A DNA stretch of 64,000 nt from Betaproteobacteria bacterium (lineage in GTDB: Bacteria > Pseudomonadota > Gammaproteobacteria > Burkholderiales > Thiobacillaceae), in NCBI GenBank assembly GCA_016873935.1, contig VGVT01000011.1, positions 1 through 64,000 of the forward strand, in the 5' to 3' direction. Made by a program: the position numbers and the translations under genes. Under the pieces are notes generated by a model. That model was not told where the DNA came from, ran no database searches, and saw only the letters and a list, made by a program, of their open reading frames with translations. Below are positions 18,128 to 27,402 of this stretch, one piece after another (within the stretch, counting starts at the first letter, position 1; each line of letters opens with the position of its first letter).

Positions 18128-20236
18128 TCACAGCTTGAAGCCGGAGACGGACACCTTCAGTTCGCTGGACAGCTCCGCCAGCTGGCCGATGGAATCCGCG
18201 CTGCGGCGCGCGCCATCGGAGGACTGCTCGGTCACCGCGAGAATCCGCCGCATGTTGCCGGCGATGCGCTCCGCAGTTTCGACCTGGGCGCGGGTGGTAT
18301 CGGAAATGCTCTGGATGAGGCCCGCCAGCTCGTCGGAAACCGTCTCGATCTCGGCCAGCGACTGGCCCGCCGCGTCGGAACGCGCAGCGCCCTGCACCAC
18401 GCCCTGGGTGGACCCCTCCATGGCGTTGACCGCGTCCTGGGTGTCGCTCTGGATGGTCTTGACGATGGCGCCGATGCGCCGCGTCGCCTGGGCGGAACGT
18501 TCCGCCAGGCGCTGCACCTCCTCCGCCACCACGCTGAAGCCGCGCCCGGCCTCGCCCGCCGCGGCGGCCTGGATGGCGGCATTGAGCGCCAGCACGTTGG
18601 TCTGGTCGGTGATGTCGGCGATCAAATCGACGATCTCGCCGATTTCCTGTGAGGATTCGCCCAGCCGCTTGATGCGTTTGGAGGTTTCCTGGATCTGGTC
18701 GCGGATGGCGTTCATGCCGACGATGGCCTGGCGCACCGAGTCGCCGCCCTTGCGCGCGGTATCCAGCGACTGCTCGGCGACGCGGGCCGAATCGGCGGCA
18801 TTGCGCGACACCTGCGCGATGGAATCCGACATCTGGTTGACCGCCGCGGTGGTTTCCGCGATCTCCGCGGCCTGCCGCTCAGCGGCGGCAAGCAGTTCGT
18901 CGGAACTGGCGCGCGCCTCGCCGGCGGCCTGACTGACATGATCGGCGGCACCGTTGATGCCCTGCACCAGCATACGCAATTCCTCGATGGCGTAATTCAC
19001 CGAGTCGGCGATGGCGCCCGTGATGTCCTCGGTCACCGTCGCCTGCACGGTCAGGTCGCCTTCCGCCAGGTCACCCATTTCATTCAGCAAACGCAGGATG
19101 GCATCCTGGTTGCGCTGGTTTTCCTGGGCCGCTTCGTCGGCACGCCGGCGCGCCTCGCCGACGCTGATCACGCCCAGAGCCAGCAGGGCTGCCAGGGCGA
19201 CAACGGCGAAGAAGATGGCGAAGACCAGGGTGAATCCGGTGCCGATGCCTTGGTAGCCCTGGGTCAGCTGGCGGGTCTCGGTCAACAGTTGTTCCGATTC
19301 GTCGAAAATCTCGCGTGCCGCGCGTTTCGCCTCGACCAGTTGCGGCATGTTCTTGAGGATGTGGCTGGCCCGCTGCTCGAAGCGGGCGAAGACGTCGCGC
19401 AGCTCTTCCAGCTTCTCGCGCGCGCTGGCGTCGCCCACCGCCGCCACGCCGAGGGCCGCGCTGCCCTTCAGCAGTCCGTCGAGGGACTCGCGGAAGGTGA
19501 GCAGATCCTGGCCGAGCTGGTACGCGGTCTCCGGGTTGATCTGGTCGGAGGACAACAACGCATTGGCGTTCTTCGCCATGCGCTGGGTCCACAGGGCCTG
19601 CTGGTTGGCCAGGGCCAGCTGTTTCCTGGCATCGCCCGGCATGAGGACGATGATCTGTTCGGTCAGGTCGAGCAGTTCGGCGTTGCGCTGGTTGATCTCG
19701 GCCAGGCCCTGCGCCAATTCCACCAGCACGTTTTGCTGGTCGATCAGATGCTGGATGTCCTTGCGCGACACCTCCCAGCGCTGTTTGAGTTCCGTCAGGC
19801 CGGACTGCATGAAGCGCGGCGAGGCGGGTACGCCGAGACCACCGTCGATGAGGGCATTCAGTCCTTCGGCGAAGTCGCGGCGGCTTTCCTCCAGTTGCGT
19901 GAACGCGGCCTTGTTGCCCAACACCGCCTGCTGCGCCGACTTGGTGTAGCGCTGCGACAGCATCTGCAGGCGGGTGGAGATTTCGACATAGCCCGCCCGG
20001 TTGCCGACCTGGACGGTGTTCCAAACGCTGAGCACGATGGCCAGGGCCAGCGATGCCAGCAATATCAGCAGCACCGCGGGTTGCCGCTGTTCCGCGGGAA
20101 ACCGGTTGAGGATCGGCAGCCGCCCCGGGTCCACCGCCACCCAGCGCGCCATGACCCGGCCCACCCACGGACTGATGCGGTCCGCGAACTTCGTGAATCC
20201 CCTGCCCAACACCATTCCCGCCTTACTCGACGCCAT
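18128..20236 (-). CDS. pilJ: type IV pilus methyl-accepting chemotaxis protein PilJ
   Basis: 702 aa inner-membrane chemoreceptor. First membrane helix at about residues 53-72 ([17 protein letters not shown]), a periplasmic PilJ-type helical domain ([20 protein letters not shown]), a second membrane helix around 335-360, a HAMP-like region, and the methyl-accepting signalling domain with the highly conserved hairpin tip ([20 protein letters not shown] and [16 protein letters not shown]). It feeds the PilL kinase through the CheW-like PilI. Located between pilI and pilL in the same orientation. Confidence 0.94.
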   Translation of the reverse strand: MASSKAGMVLGRGFTKFADRISPWVGRVMARWVAVDPGRLPILNRFPAEQRQPAVLLILLASLALAIVLSVWNTVQVGNRAGYVEISTRLQMLSQRYTKSAQQAVLGNKAAFTQLEESRRDFAEGLNALIDGGLGVPASPRFMQSGLTELKQRWEVSRKDIQHLIDQQNVLVELAQGLAEINQRNAELLDLTEQIIVLMPGDARKQLALANQQALWTQRMAKNANALLSSDQINPETAYQLGQDLLTFRESLDGLLKGSAALGVAAVGDASAREKLEELRDVFARFEQRASHILKNMPQLVEAKRAAREIFDESEQLLTETRQLTQGYQGIGTGFTLVFAIFFAVVALAALLALGVISVGEARRRADEAAQENQRNQDAILRLLNEMGDLAEGDLTVQATVTEDITGAIADSVNYAIEELRMLVQGINGAADHVSQAAGEARASSDELLAAAERQAAEIAETTAAVNQMSDSIAQVSRNAADSARVAEQSLDTARKGGDSVRQAIVGMNAIRDQIQETSKRIKRLGESSQEIGEIVDLIADITDQTNVLALNAAIQAAAAGEAGRGFSVVAEEVQRLAERSAQATRRIGAIVKTIQSDTQDAVNAMEGSTQGVVQGAARSDAAGQSLAEIETVSDELAGLIQSISDTTRAQVETAERIAGNMRRILAVTEQSSDGARRSADSIGQLAELSSELKVSVSGFKL

Positions 20237-20287
20237 TGCGCTGTCCTCTCCGATTGCTCCCGCGTCTGGCTCCCGTGCGTACCGGCA

Positions 20288-20800
20288 TCACAGCCCGGCT
20301 TCCAGGATTTCCGGCGCCCGTAGCAGGCGTTCCACGCTGATTTCCGTCCACAACTGCCCCTCCCAGTCATGCCATCGTGCCTGCTGCCACGGCGCCGCAT
20401 CCACCGCGGCGGGTTCCGGCACCAAATCCGCCACGCCGCGCAGGCCGAGAGCCCGCTCCACACGCAGGGCGACATTCAGGCCGAAACGCGGATGCGCCAA
20501 GAGCAGGCGTGCCTCGCCCGGCGGCAAGGGTTCCGCCAGGCCGAGATAGGCGGCCAGATCGACGCAACCATACAGCGTGCCACGCACGCTGGTCACCCCG
20601 GCGAACCAGGGCTTGGCCCAGGGGGCTTCGGTCAAGGCGGCCAGGGTCACCACTTCATTGACCTGGTCGAGATCGACCAGCCAATGTTGCCCGCCAGCGG
20701 TGAAGCCCAGCTTGCTGGACGCACCCTCGGTCGCCTCCGCCGCCTTGAGCTTATCCGCCAGGCGGGTCTGGAATTCGCGCAGACTTTCCTTGGCTTCCAT
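20288..20800 (-). CDS. pilI: CheW-like adaptor PilI
   Basis: 170 aa, cytoplasmic. A short helical N-terminus (MEAKESLREFQTRLADKL) precedes a CheW domain (LGFTAGGQHWLVDLDQVNEV; WFAGVTSVRGTLYGCVDLA). It couples the PilJ receptor to the PilL kinase. The ATG shares bases with the pilH stop (20800), indicating translational coupling. Confidence 0.93.
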   Translation of the reverse strand: MEAKESLREFQTRLADKLKAAEATEGASSKLGFTAGGQHWLVDLDQVNEVVTLAALTEAPWAKPWFAGVTSVRGTLYGCVDLAAYLGLAEPLPPGEARLLLAHPRFGLNVALRVERALGLRGVADLVPEPAAVDAAPWQQARWHDWEGQLWTEISVERLLRAPEILEAGL

Positions 20801-21165
20801 CAGCCCAGGGCCTTGATCTTGGCCAACAACTCCTGCGCCACCACCGGCTTCACCAGATATTCCACCGCTCCCTGGCGCATACCCCAGACCCGGTCGGTTT
20901 CCTGGCCCTTGGTGGTGCATAGGATCACCGGAATGGCCTGGGTCTCCGGATTGCGCGACAACTGGCGGGTGGCCTGGAACCCATTGAGCCCAGGCATGAC
21001 CACATCCATGAGGATGAGGTCGGGTTTATCGGTCTTCGCCACGGCGATGCCAAGCTCACCGCTGTCCGCGGTCAGCACGTCGTAGCCCTGCTTGCGCAGA
21101 AGATCGGTGAGAAAGAAGCGCTCGGTGGGGGAATCATCGACGATCAGCACCTTCTTGACGGTCAT
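20800..21165 (-). CDS. pilH: twitching-motility response regulator PilH
   Basis: 121 aa single-domain receiver. Conserved acidic pair in VLIVDDSPTER, phospho-acceptor Asp in LILMDVVMPGLNGFQ, Lys in YLVKPV. PilH modulates signal flow from PilL, affecting retraction of type IV pili. It sits 17 nt downstream of pilG and is coupled to pilI. Confidence 0.94.
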   Translation of the reverse strand: MTVKKVLIVDDSPTERFFLTDLLRKQGYDVLTADSGELGIAVAKTDKPDLILMDVVMPGLNGFQATRQLSRNPETQAIPVILCTTKGQETDRVWGMRQGAVEYLVKPVVAQELLAKIKALG

Positions 21166-21182
21166 GGCGTGGCTCCCCGGCT

Positions 21183-21578
21183 TCAGGCTGCCCTCGGCCG
21201 GTGGCGGCGCACCGCCTCCAGCAGGGAGTCCTTGGTAAAAGGCTTGGTCAGGTACTCGTTGGAGCCCACCAGGCGACCGCGCGCGCGATCGAACAGGCCG
21301 TCCTTGCTGGACAGCATGATGACCGGCGTTTCCCGCAGGCGAACGTTCTTCTTGATCAGGGCACAGGTCTGGTAGCCGTCCAGGCGCGGCATCATGATGT
21401 CCACGAAGATCACCTGGGGCTGATGGTCGGCGATCTTCGCCAGGGCATCGAAGCCGTCCTCCGCGAGGATCACCTCGCATCCCGCCTGCAGCAGGAAAAT
21501 CTCGGCGCTGCGGCGTATGGTGTTGCTGTCGTCGATCACCATCACCTTGGTGCCGGCCATGTCGTTGGGGTTGTCCAC
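21183..21578 (-). CDS. pilG: twitching-motility response regulator PilG
   Basis: 131 aa single-domain receiver with KVMVIDDSNTIRRSAEIFLL, phospho-acceptor in VIFVDIMMPRLDGYQTCALI and YLTKPF. This is characteristic PilG sequence. The GTG at 21578 is preferred: AGGAGG lies 4 nt before it, and the resulting N-terminal extension matches the short extension usual in PilG; the ATG at 21560 is too far from that site. It follows the PhnD/rhodanese gene by 20 nt, so they probably share a transcript. Confidence 0.93.
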   Translation of the reverse strand: MDNPNDMAGTKVMVIDDSNTIRRSAEIFLLQAGCEVILAEDGFDALAKIADHQPQVIFVDIMMPRLDGYQTCALIKKNVRLRETPVIMLSSKDGLFDRARGRLVGSNEYLTKPFTKDSLLEAVRRHRPRAA

Positions 21579-21598
21579 GCTCCCTCCTGGAGGTTGTA

Positions 21599-22777
21599 TC
21601 AGGATCCGCGCCGCACCGGCTGGCCGGCGGCCTTCCAGGCCGGCAGTCCCGTGCGGAACCAGTGGATTTTCGTATATCCCCGTTTCAGCAGATAGCGGGC
21701 GGCCTTGTAGCTGTACCAGCACTCGGCGCCATTGCATTGCACGATGAGGGGGGCGTTCTTGTCCTTGGGCAGCTTGCCCAGGTCGAAACTGTCGACCGAA
21801 TCGTCGTATTCGACCTCCTTCGGACTGTTCATCACGTAGGTCACGTTCACCGCGCCGGGGATATGGCCTTCGCGGAAATGCGCGTGCGGCCGCACGTCGA
21901 TCAGAGGCACGCCCAGATCCAACATACTCTTCACCTGCTCGGCGCTGGGAATACTGACTCCCGCGAGCACTTCCGGCGTATAGAAACCGCGCGTGGAAAC
22001 GAACTCGAAGTCGTGCCGGTCGGCGGGATCGAAGCCGCCCACGCGGGCCCGCTTGAGGCGGGATTCCAGATTCGCGTCGATGCGCGTGAAGGCGGAGCGG
22101 ATGCGGTCGCGCAGGTCGGGGGAAAGCTTGTCGCTCACCACCACGCCGGCCTGCGGCACGCTGGCCAGGGTCTTCACCGCTGTCGCGCCGGGGTTGCGGC
22201 CGATCCAATCGCGCGCCACGTCGGACTTCAGGGCGGCCAGTTCGGCCTGGCCGATTTCCAGGGCATAGAGCACCGCACCGTACTGGTTCACATAATTGAC
22301 CTGACGGAAGAAGCGCGTGGGCGAATGGCCGAGCGCATTCATCTCGCCACGCACCATGTAGCTCACCAGGGACTCCTGATGCGGCAGCACGATGCGCTTG
22401 CCACGCGCGTCATCCAGGCTGCGGATGCGGGAATTGGCGCCGGCGACCAGTACCACCTGGGCCTCCTGCTCGGTCTTCGCCACGGGCGTATAACCGCTAC
22501 GCATGGCCAGTCCCACCAACTGGGCCGGGGCCAACAGCATGGCGTAACTGCCGGTGCGGATGTGCTCGCCGACGCGTTCCGCGTTCTGGGTCATGATCAA
22601 CTTGACCGGCTGCTTCAGTTCGCCGCCGAGGAAGTTGGCGAGATCGCCCAGGACCGCGCGGGTAGTGGCATGGTCACGCTCCTGGTCATAGTCCAGGGTG
22701 ACGTTGAGCACCAAAGCCGGGCTGGCGTGCGCGGCCCAGGCCAGGATCGACAGGCACAGGGCAGAGAGCCATCGCAT
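21599..22777 (-). CDS. periplasmic PhnD-like binding protein fused to a rhodanese domain
   Basis: 392 aa. Start ATG 22777, with AAGGAGG 6 nt upstream, opens a signal peptide (MRWLSALCLSILAWAAHA). Residues about 25-265 resemble the phosphate/phosphonate-binding PhnD family (RTGSYAMLLAPAQLVGLAMR; GKRIVLPHQESLVSYMV). Residues about 280-385 form a rhodanese domain (VPLIDVRPHAHFREGHIPGA) whose active-site loop is CNGAECW. It lies between rubredoxin and pilG, a spot where many betaproteobacteria have the two adjacent. A sensor or sulfur-carrier role beside the pilus chemosensory system is inference only. Confidence 0.85.
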   Translation of the reverse strand: MRWLSALCLSILAWAAHASPALVLNVTLDYDQERDHATTRAVLGDLANFLGGELKQPVKLIMTQNAERVGEHIRTGSYAMLLAPAQLVGLAMRSGYTPVAKTEQEAQVVLVAGANSRIRSLDDARGKRIVLPHQESLVSYMVRGEMNALGHSPTRFFRQVNYVNQYGAVLYALEIGQAELAALKSDVARDWIGRNPGATAVKTLASVPQAGVVVSDKLSPDLRDRIRSAFTRIDANLESRLKRARVGGFDPADRHDFEFVSTRGFYTPEVLAGVSIPSAEQVKSMLDLGVPLIDVRPHAHFREGHIPGAVNVTYVMNSPKEVEYDDSVDSFDLGKLPKDKNAPLIVQCNGAECWYSYKAARYLLKRGYTKIHWFRTGLPAWKAAGQPVRRGS

Positions 22778-22853
22778 ATTCATCCTCCTTGCCATTCCTT
22801 TCCGCATTCGCGGGGATACGCGGTGTTATCGGCGCAAACGGTGGAATCTGTAA

Positions 22854-23039
22854 TCAGTTTCCCGTCTGGCTGACTCCCAGCCTCTCGAAATCCTCCTTGC
22901 GCGCGCCGCACTCGGGACAGGTCCAATTCACGGGTACGTCTTCCCAGCGGGTGCCGGGCGCGATGCCCTCGTCCGGTATTCCCTTGGCCTCGTCGTAGAC
23001 GAAACCGCAGACCACGCACATCCAAGTCTTGTATTCCAT
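22854..23039 (-). CDS. rubredoxin
   Basis: 61 aa one-electron carrier. Two CxxC knuckles bind iron: MCVVCGFVYDEAKG and WTCPECGARKEDF, separated by the usual aromatic-rich core (GTRWEDVPVNW). Divergent from thiD and upstream of the pilus chemosensory operon, a common betaproteobacterial arrangement. The electron partner is not encoded nearby. Confidence 0.96.
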   Translation of the reverse strand: MEYKTWMCVVCGFVYDEAKGIPDEGIAPGTRWEDVPVNWTCPECGARKEDFERLGVSQTGN

Positions 23040-23116
23040 GCAACGATCGGGGGCAAGCTGCTTGTGTAATAGAATCGCATTCTGCCAACCCCGCCCCGCC
23101 CCGCCAAGGGTCCCCC

Positions 23117-23938
23117 ATGCCTCTGCCGTCCCTTCCCGCCGTGCTCGTCTTCGCCGGCACCGATCCCACCGGCGGCGCCGGCCTGCAGGCGGACGTGCTC
23201 ACCCTGTCCAGCCTGGGCTGCCATGCCTTGTCCGTGGTCACCGCCGTCACCGTGCAGGATACCGTGGGCGTGGATGACTACCTGCCCATCGATCCCGAAT
23301 GGATCGCCGACCAGGCCCGCGGCGTCCTCGAAGACATGCCGGTGGCCGCCATCAAGATCGGCATGCTCGGCAGTGTCGAGGCCGTGGCCGCCATCGCCGA
23401 GGTGGTCTCCGACTACCCGGACATCCCCCTGGTGCTGGACCCGGTGCTCACCTCCGGCCGCGGCGACCCCCTGGCCAACGAGGAACTGCTCGAAGCCGTG
23501 CGCGATCTGCTGCTGCCGCAAACCACGCTGCTCACCCCCAACAGCATCGAGGCGCGGCGGCTGGCGGAAGACGTCGACGAGGACAACGACGATCCCGATC
23601 TGGACGAATGCGCCCGCCGGCTCATGGATCTCGGCTGCGAATATGTCCTCATCACGGGCGCCCACGAACAGGGTGCCCAGGTCAGCAACGCCCTCTACAA
23701 CACCCGCGGCGTCGTGCATCGCCTGCACTGGGACCGCCTGCCCGGCTCCTACCACGGCTCCGGCTGCACCCTGGCCTCGGCCGTCGCCGCCCTGCTGGCG
23801 CAGGGCCAGGACATCGCCGACGCGGTCAAGGAAGCCCAGGAATATACCTACCAGACCCTGAAGAACGCCTACCGGCCCGGCATGGGGCAATACATCCCGG
23901 ACCGGCTGTACTGGGTGCGCGGGGACGATGAAGAGTAA
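23117..23938 (+). CDS. thiD: hydroxymethylpyrimidine/phosphomethylpyrimidine kinase
   Basis: 273 aa. Ribokinase-fold ThiD: VLVFAGTDPTGGAGLQADV binds HMP, PVAAIKIGMLGS and LVLDPVLTSG are family hallmarks, and DRLPGSYHGSGCTLASAVAA carries the anion hole and catalytic Asp/Cys region. It phosphorylates HMP twice for thiamine synthesis. The 3' end overlaps thiE by 11 nt. No TPP riboswitch precedes it. Confidence 0.95.
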   Translation: MPLPSLPAVLVFAGTDPTGGAGLQADVLTLSSLGCHALSVVTAVTVQDTVGVDDYLPIDPEWIADQARGVLEDMPVAAIKIGMLGSVEAVAAIAEVVSDYPDIPLVLDPVLTSGRGDPLANEELLEAVRDLLLPQTTLLTPNSIEARRLAEDVDEDNDDPDLDECARRLMDLGCEYVLITGAHEQGAQVSNALYNTRGVVHRLHWDRLPGSYHGSGCTLASAVAALLAQGQDIADAVKEAQEYTYQTLKNAYRPGMGQYIPDRLYWVRGDDEE

Positions 23939-24563
23939 AGCGGGCCTGTACGCGATCACCCCGGACTGGTCCGACAGCCGCCGGCTGCTGGAAACCAGCG
24001 AAGCCATCCTGGCGGCCGGCTGCCGCTGGCTCCAGTACCGCAACAAGGCCACCACCGACTGCCACCGCCAGGAACAGGCCGTGGCCCTGCGCGGTCTCAC
24101 CCGCAAATTCGGCGCCCGCCTCATCGTCAATGACGATCTGGATCTGGCCCTGTTCTGCGAGGCCGACGGCGTCCACCTGGGGGAGGCCGACGGAGGCCTG
24201 GCCCAGGCCCGCGCCCGCCTGGACCACGCCGGACCCGGTAGAATCCTGGGCGCCTCCTGCTACCAGAGCCTGGACCTGGCGGAAGCGGCGGCGAAGGCCG
24301 GCGCCGACTACATCGCCTTCGGCAGCTTCTTCGCCTCGCCCACCAAGCCACGGGCGTTGCGGGCCGATCCGGCGCTGCTGGCGGCGGGCAAGGCAAAGGC
24401 CGGCCTGCCGGTGTGCGCCATCGGCGGCATCACCCCGGCCAACGCCGGCCAACTGGTGGCCGCCGGGGCCGACCTGCTGGCGGTGATCAGCGCCCTGTTC
24501 GAGGCCGCCGACCCCTACGAGACCACCCGACAATTCCTGACACTCATCGAGGAAACCCCATGA
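23928..24563 (+). CDS. thiE: thiamine-phosphate synthase
   Basis: 211 aa TIM-barrel enzyme coupling HMP-PP to HET-P. Family marks: [82 protein letters not shown]. Overlaps thiD upstream and hemL (ATGA) downstream, so thiD-thiE-hemL are one translational unit. Confidence 0.95.
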   Translation: MKSKAGLYAITPDWSDSRRLLETSEAILAAGCRWLQYRNKATTDCHRQEQAVALRGLTRKFGARLIVNDDLDLALFCEADGVHLGEADGGLAQARARLDHAGPGRILGASCYQSLDLAEAAAKAGADYIAFGSFFASPTKPRALRADPALLAAGKAKAGLPVCAIGGITPANAGQLVAAGADLLAVISALFEAADPYETTRQFLTLIEETP

Positions 24564-25846
24564 GCTCCCGCAACGACCAACTGTTCGAACAATCCCAGAA
24601 AGTCATCCCCGGCGGCGTCAACTCGCCGGTGCGCGCCTTCCGCTCGGTGGGCGGCACGCCGCGCTTCTTCACCAAAGGGCTTGGAGCACGGGTGTGGGAC
24701 GCGGACGGCAAGGCCTACCTCGACTACGTCGGTTCCTGGGGGCCGCTGATCCTCGGCCATGCCGACCCGGACGTGGTGAAGGCGGTACAGGACACCGCCG
24801 CCCTCGGCCTCTCCTTCGGCGCCCCCACCGAGATGGAGCTGGTCATGGCGGAGAAACTGGCCGCGATGCTGCCCAGCATGGAAAAGCTGCGCCTGGTCTC
24901 CTCCGGCACCGAAGCCACCATGAGCGCCATCCGCCTGGCCCGGGGCCACACCGGCCGCGACCTGCTCATCAAGTTCGAGGGCTGCTACCACGGCCACGCC
25001 GACAGCCTGCTGGTGAAGGCCGGCTCCGGCCTGCTCACCTTCGGCGCCCCCAGTTCCGCCGGCGTGCCCGCCGACACCTCCCGCCACACCCTGGTGCTGG
25101 ACTACAACGACATCGACCAGGTGAACCGGGTCTTCGCCGAAAAGGGCAACGAGATCGCCTGCGTCATCGTCGAAGCCGTGGCCGGCAACATGAACCTCAT
25201 CAAGCCCAAGGCCGGCTTCCTCGAAGCCCTGCGGGAGAACTGCACGAAGCATGGTGCCGTGCTCATCTTCGACGAGGTCATGACCGGCTTCCGGGTGGGC
25301 GCCGGCTGCGTCCAGGGCCTCTACGGCATCCAGCCCGACCTCACCACCCTGGGCAAGGTCATCGGCGGCGGCCTGCCCGTGGGCGCCTTCGGCGGCCGCG
25401 CCGACATCATGGACAAGCTCGCCCCCCTGGGCCCGGTCTACCAGGCCGGCACCCTTTCCGGCAACCCGGTGGCCGTGGCGGCGGGCCTGAAGACCCTGGA
25501 GAAGATCTCCGTTCCGGGCTTCTTCGAGGCCCTCACCGCCAAGACCCGCCGACTGGTGGACGGCCTGTCCGCCGCCGCCCGGGACGCCGGCGTCCTCTTC
25601 TCCGCCGACAGCGTGGGCGGCATGTTCGGCGTCTACTTCCGCGCCACCCCGCCCACCTCCTACGCCGAGGTCATGCAAAGCGACAAGGACGCCTTCAACC
25701 GCTTCTTCCACCTGATGCTGCTGGAAGGCGTCTATCTCGCCCCCTCCGCCTTCGAGGCCGGCTTCGTTTCCGCCGCCCACTCGGACGCCGACATCGATGC
25801 CACCATTGCCGCCGCCGCCCGCTGCTTCGAGAAACTGGCCGGCTGA
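24560..25846 (+). CDS. hemL: glutamate-1-semialdehyde 2,1-aminomutase
   Basis: 428 aa PLP enzyme of the C5 heme pathway. N-terminus [20 protein letters not shown] and PLP-binding Lys in [33 protein letters not shown] and [10 protein letters not shown] are also typical. Start ATG 24560 overlaps the thiE stop and has GAGGA upstream. Usual length. Confidence 0.97.
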   Translation: MSSRNDQLFEQSQKVIPGGVNSPVRAFRSVGGTPRFFTKGLGARVWDADGKAYLDYVGSWGPLILGHADPDVVKAVQDTAALGLSFGAPTEMELVMAEKLAAMLPSMEKLRLVSSGTEATMSAIRLARGHTGRDLLIKFEGCYHGHADSLLVKAGSGLLTFGAPSSAGVPADTSRHTLVLDYNDIDQVNRVFAEKGNEIACVIVEAVAGNMNLIKPKAGFLEALRENCTKHGAVLIFDEVMTGFRVGAGCVQGLYGIQPDLTTLGKVIGGGLPVGAFGGRADIMDKLAPLGPVYQAGTLSGNPVAVAAGLKTLEKISVPGFFEALTAKTRRLVDGLSAAARDAGVLFSADSVGGMFGVYFRATPPTSYAEVMQSDKDAFNRFFHLMLLEGVYLAPSAFEAGFVSAAHSDADIDATIAAAARCFEKLAG

Positions 25847-25878
25847 TGGGCCAGCCCACTCTCTCCTGGAAACCCACT

Positions 25879-25898
25879 CCCCCATTTCCTAATGGGGG
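25879..25898. repeat. short palindrome after hemL
   Basis: Perfect inverted repeat CCCCCATT / AATGGGGG with loop TCCT, followed by a G-rich run and GATTT. The pattern of C-run, palindrome, G-run and GGGGATTT recurs at 42468-42582, so it may be a dispersed element; it could also act as a weak terminator for hemL. Confidence 0.5.
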
Positions 25899-25956
25899 GC
25901 CGGGGGGGATTTAGCGCGTCCCTAAACCCCAAGCCGGCCGAACCACCCCAGTCCCC

Positions 25957-27030
25957 ATGACCGAAGACCTCTCCCCCGAGGACCGCTTCCGCCTGGAAGT
26001 CCTGCTGGCCCAGGAACTGAAGGCGGTGCGCATCGACGAGTCCAACCTGGTCCTCCACGCCCTCACCAGCCAGGGCGAGGCCAGCATCCCCCTGGCCCCC
26101 AACTGCCGGGCGGACAAATACCTGCGCCACATCCGGGAACTGCTGTCCGGCCACGCCCTGGGCTCCCCCGGCGGCTACCCGGTCTATCTCTCGCGCTGGA
26201 CCCGGCATGGCCAGATGGAAGGCATCAACCTGGGCAAGCTGCTGCTCACCGGCGAACCCGAGGCGGTGGTGGCGGTGGTGTATTCCCCCGCCCTCACCGA
26301 CGAACTGGCCCGCCACGCCTGGTGGACCCAGCCCACCATCGAGAACGCCCGCCTCATGCTGCGCCGGGAGGCGGTGGCACGAGGGGAAATGGGCAAGGTG
26401 CTGGCCGACTTCCTGGTGGAACACCTGCCCTTCTTACAGGACGACCACCTCGCCATCATGGACACGGTGGCGGTGCTGCTGCACTCCGGCGTGCTCTCGC
26501 GCGAACAAATGGAAGCCACCTGGAAGCGGGGCAAGCGCAGCAACAGCCATTACGTGGCTTTCCTGGAAATGGCGGCGGGCAGTCTGCCCATGGCCAGACC
26601 GGATCACGCGGAACTGCCCGCCGTCCGCGCTGCCCTGGCCGAGCAGATCGCCGCCGGCCAGCCTGTCGCCCTGGCCCTGGAGCGCGCCCTGTCGGGCCAG
26701 GGCCAGACATTCCTGGCCGCCGCCGTGGAAATTTTGGAAAGGCCGGAGACGCAGGAAGTGGTCACCCGCACCCTGAATGCCATTGGCCGCTATTTCAGCG
26801 GACCCGAAGCCTGGCCCGAGGGGATCGATCCGCCGGCCTGCCAGGGCTTCGCCCCCCTGCTCGAGGCGACGGTTCGTCTGGCCGGCGTCCGCGAGGATTC
26901 GGTGAAGCCGATCTTCGCCCGCTCGACCGCCATCGGTTCGCTCATGCGCCGCAAGATCGAGCCGGTGGTAGCGCCGATCATGGCCGACATGCGGGCACTT
27001 ACCGCCGCGAGGAAAACCGCCGCCAGCTGA
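25957..27030 (+). CDS. dsrS: DsrS-like protein of sulfur metabolism
   Basis: 357 aa, soluble, no signal peptide or membrane segment, helical and Leu/Ala-rich. The opening (MTEDLSPEDRFRLEVLLAQE) and the segment GSPGGYPVYLSRWTRHGQ resemble what I recall of DsrS, encoded with the reverse dissimilatory sulfite reductase genes of purple sulfur bacteria and thiobacilli; the biochemical role of DsrS is unknown. Predicted size (about 39 kDa) fits. No other dsr gene is in the window. The assignment is from memory and needs a database comparison; otherwise call it a conserved hypothetical. Confidence 0.6.
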   Translation: MTEDLSPEDRFRLEVLLAQELKAVRIDESNLVLHALTSQGEASIPLAPNCRADKYLRHIRELLSGHALGSPGGYPVYLSRWTRHGQMEGINLGKLLLTGEPEAVVAVVYSPALTDELARHAWWTQPTIENARLMLRREAVARGEMGKVLADFLVEHLPFLQDDHLAIMDTVAVLLHSGVLSREQMEATWKRGKRSNSHYVAFLEMAAGSLPMARPDHAELPAVRAALAEQIAAGQPVALALERALSGQGQTFLAAAVEILERPETQEVVTRTLNAIGRYFSGPEAWPEGIDPPACQGFAPLLEATVRLAGVREDSVKPIFARSTAIGSLMRRKIEPVVAPIMADMRALTAARKTAAS

Positions 27031-27067
27031 CCGCCCGGCGGGCGCCGTAGCCGCACCTGTATCAGGC

Positions 27068-27334
27068 TCAGACCGGCTCGGCCTTGGGCTTCTTTTTGAA
27101 GCGGCGGGAGGATCGCCTGCCCGTGGAAGGCGCCCCGGGCGGCTTGCCCGGACCTGCCGACATGGGCCCTTTCTCACGTGGCGCCGGATGCGGCGCGTCG
27201 TCCCGGTTGCCGGGAGCGAGGGTGATTTCGAGCTCGACGATTTCGTCCCACTGCGCCTCGGTGCGCTGGCTGTCCGGTATGGACAGCAAGGCCTTCAGGC
27301 GCTGCCGTGGAGAGGGATGATCTGGCGTGTTCAT
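27068..27334 (-). CDS. small basic protein of unknown function
   Basis: 88 aa. N-terminal helical part (SPRQRLKALLSIPDSQRTEA, then QWDEIVELEITLAPG) and a disordered, strongly basic C-terminus (SSRRFKKKPKAEP). No membrane segment. It converges with the dsrS-like gene. The ordered acidic/basic layout suggests a true gene, perhaps nucleic-acid or ribosome associated; I do not recognise a family. Confidence 0.55.
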   Translation of the reverse strand: MNTPDHPSPRQRLKALLSIPDSQRTEAQWDEIVELEITLAPGNRDDAPHPAPREKGPMSAGPGKPPGAPSTGRRSSRRFKKKPKAEPV

Positions 27335-27402
27335 GTCGGCATTATCCGCGCAATCCCCACCCCAGGCCTAGCCCGGCCGCACCCGCATTCCACACGAGAA
27401 GC

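Noticed and set aside
23040-23116. TPP riboswitch before thiD
   Set aside because: Only 77 nt and no THI-box core (CTGAGA / ACCTGATCTGG-like elements) on either strand.
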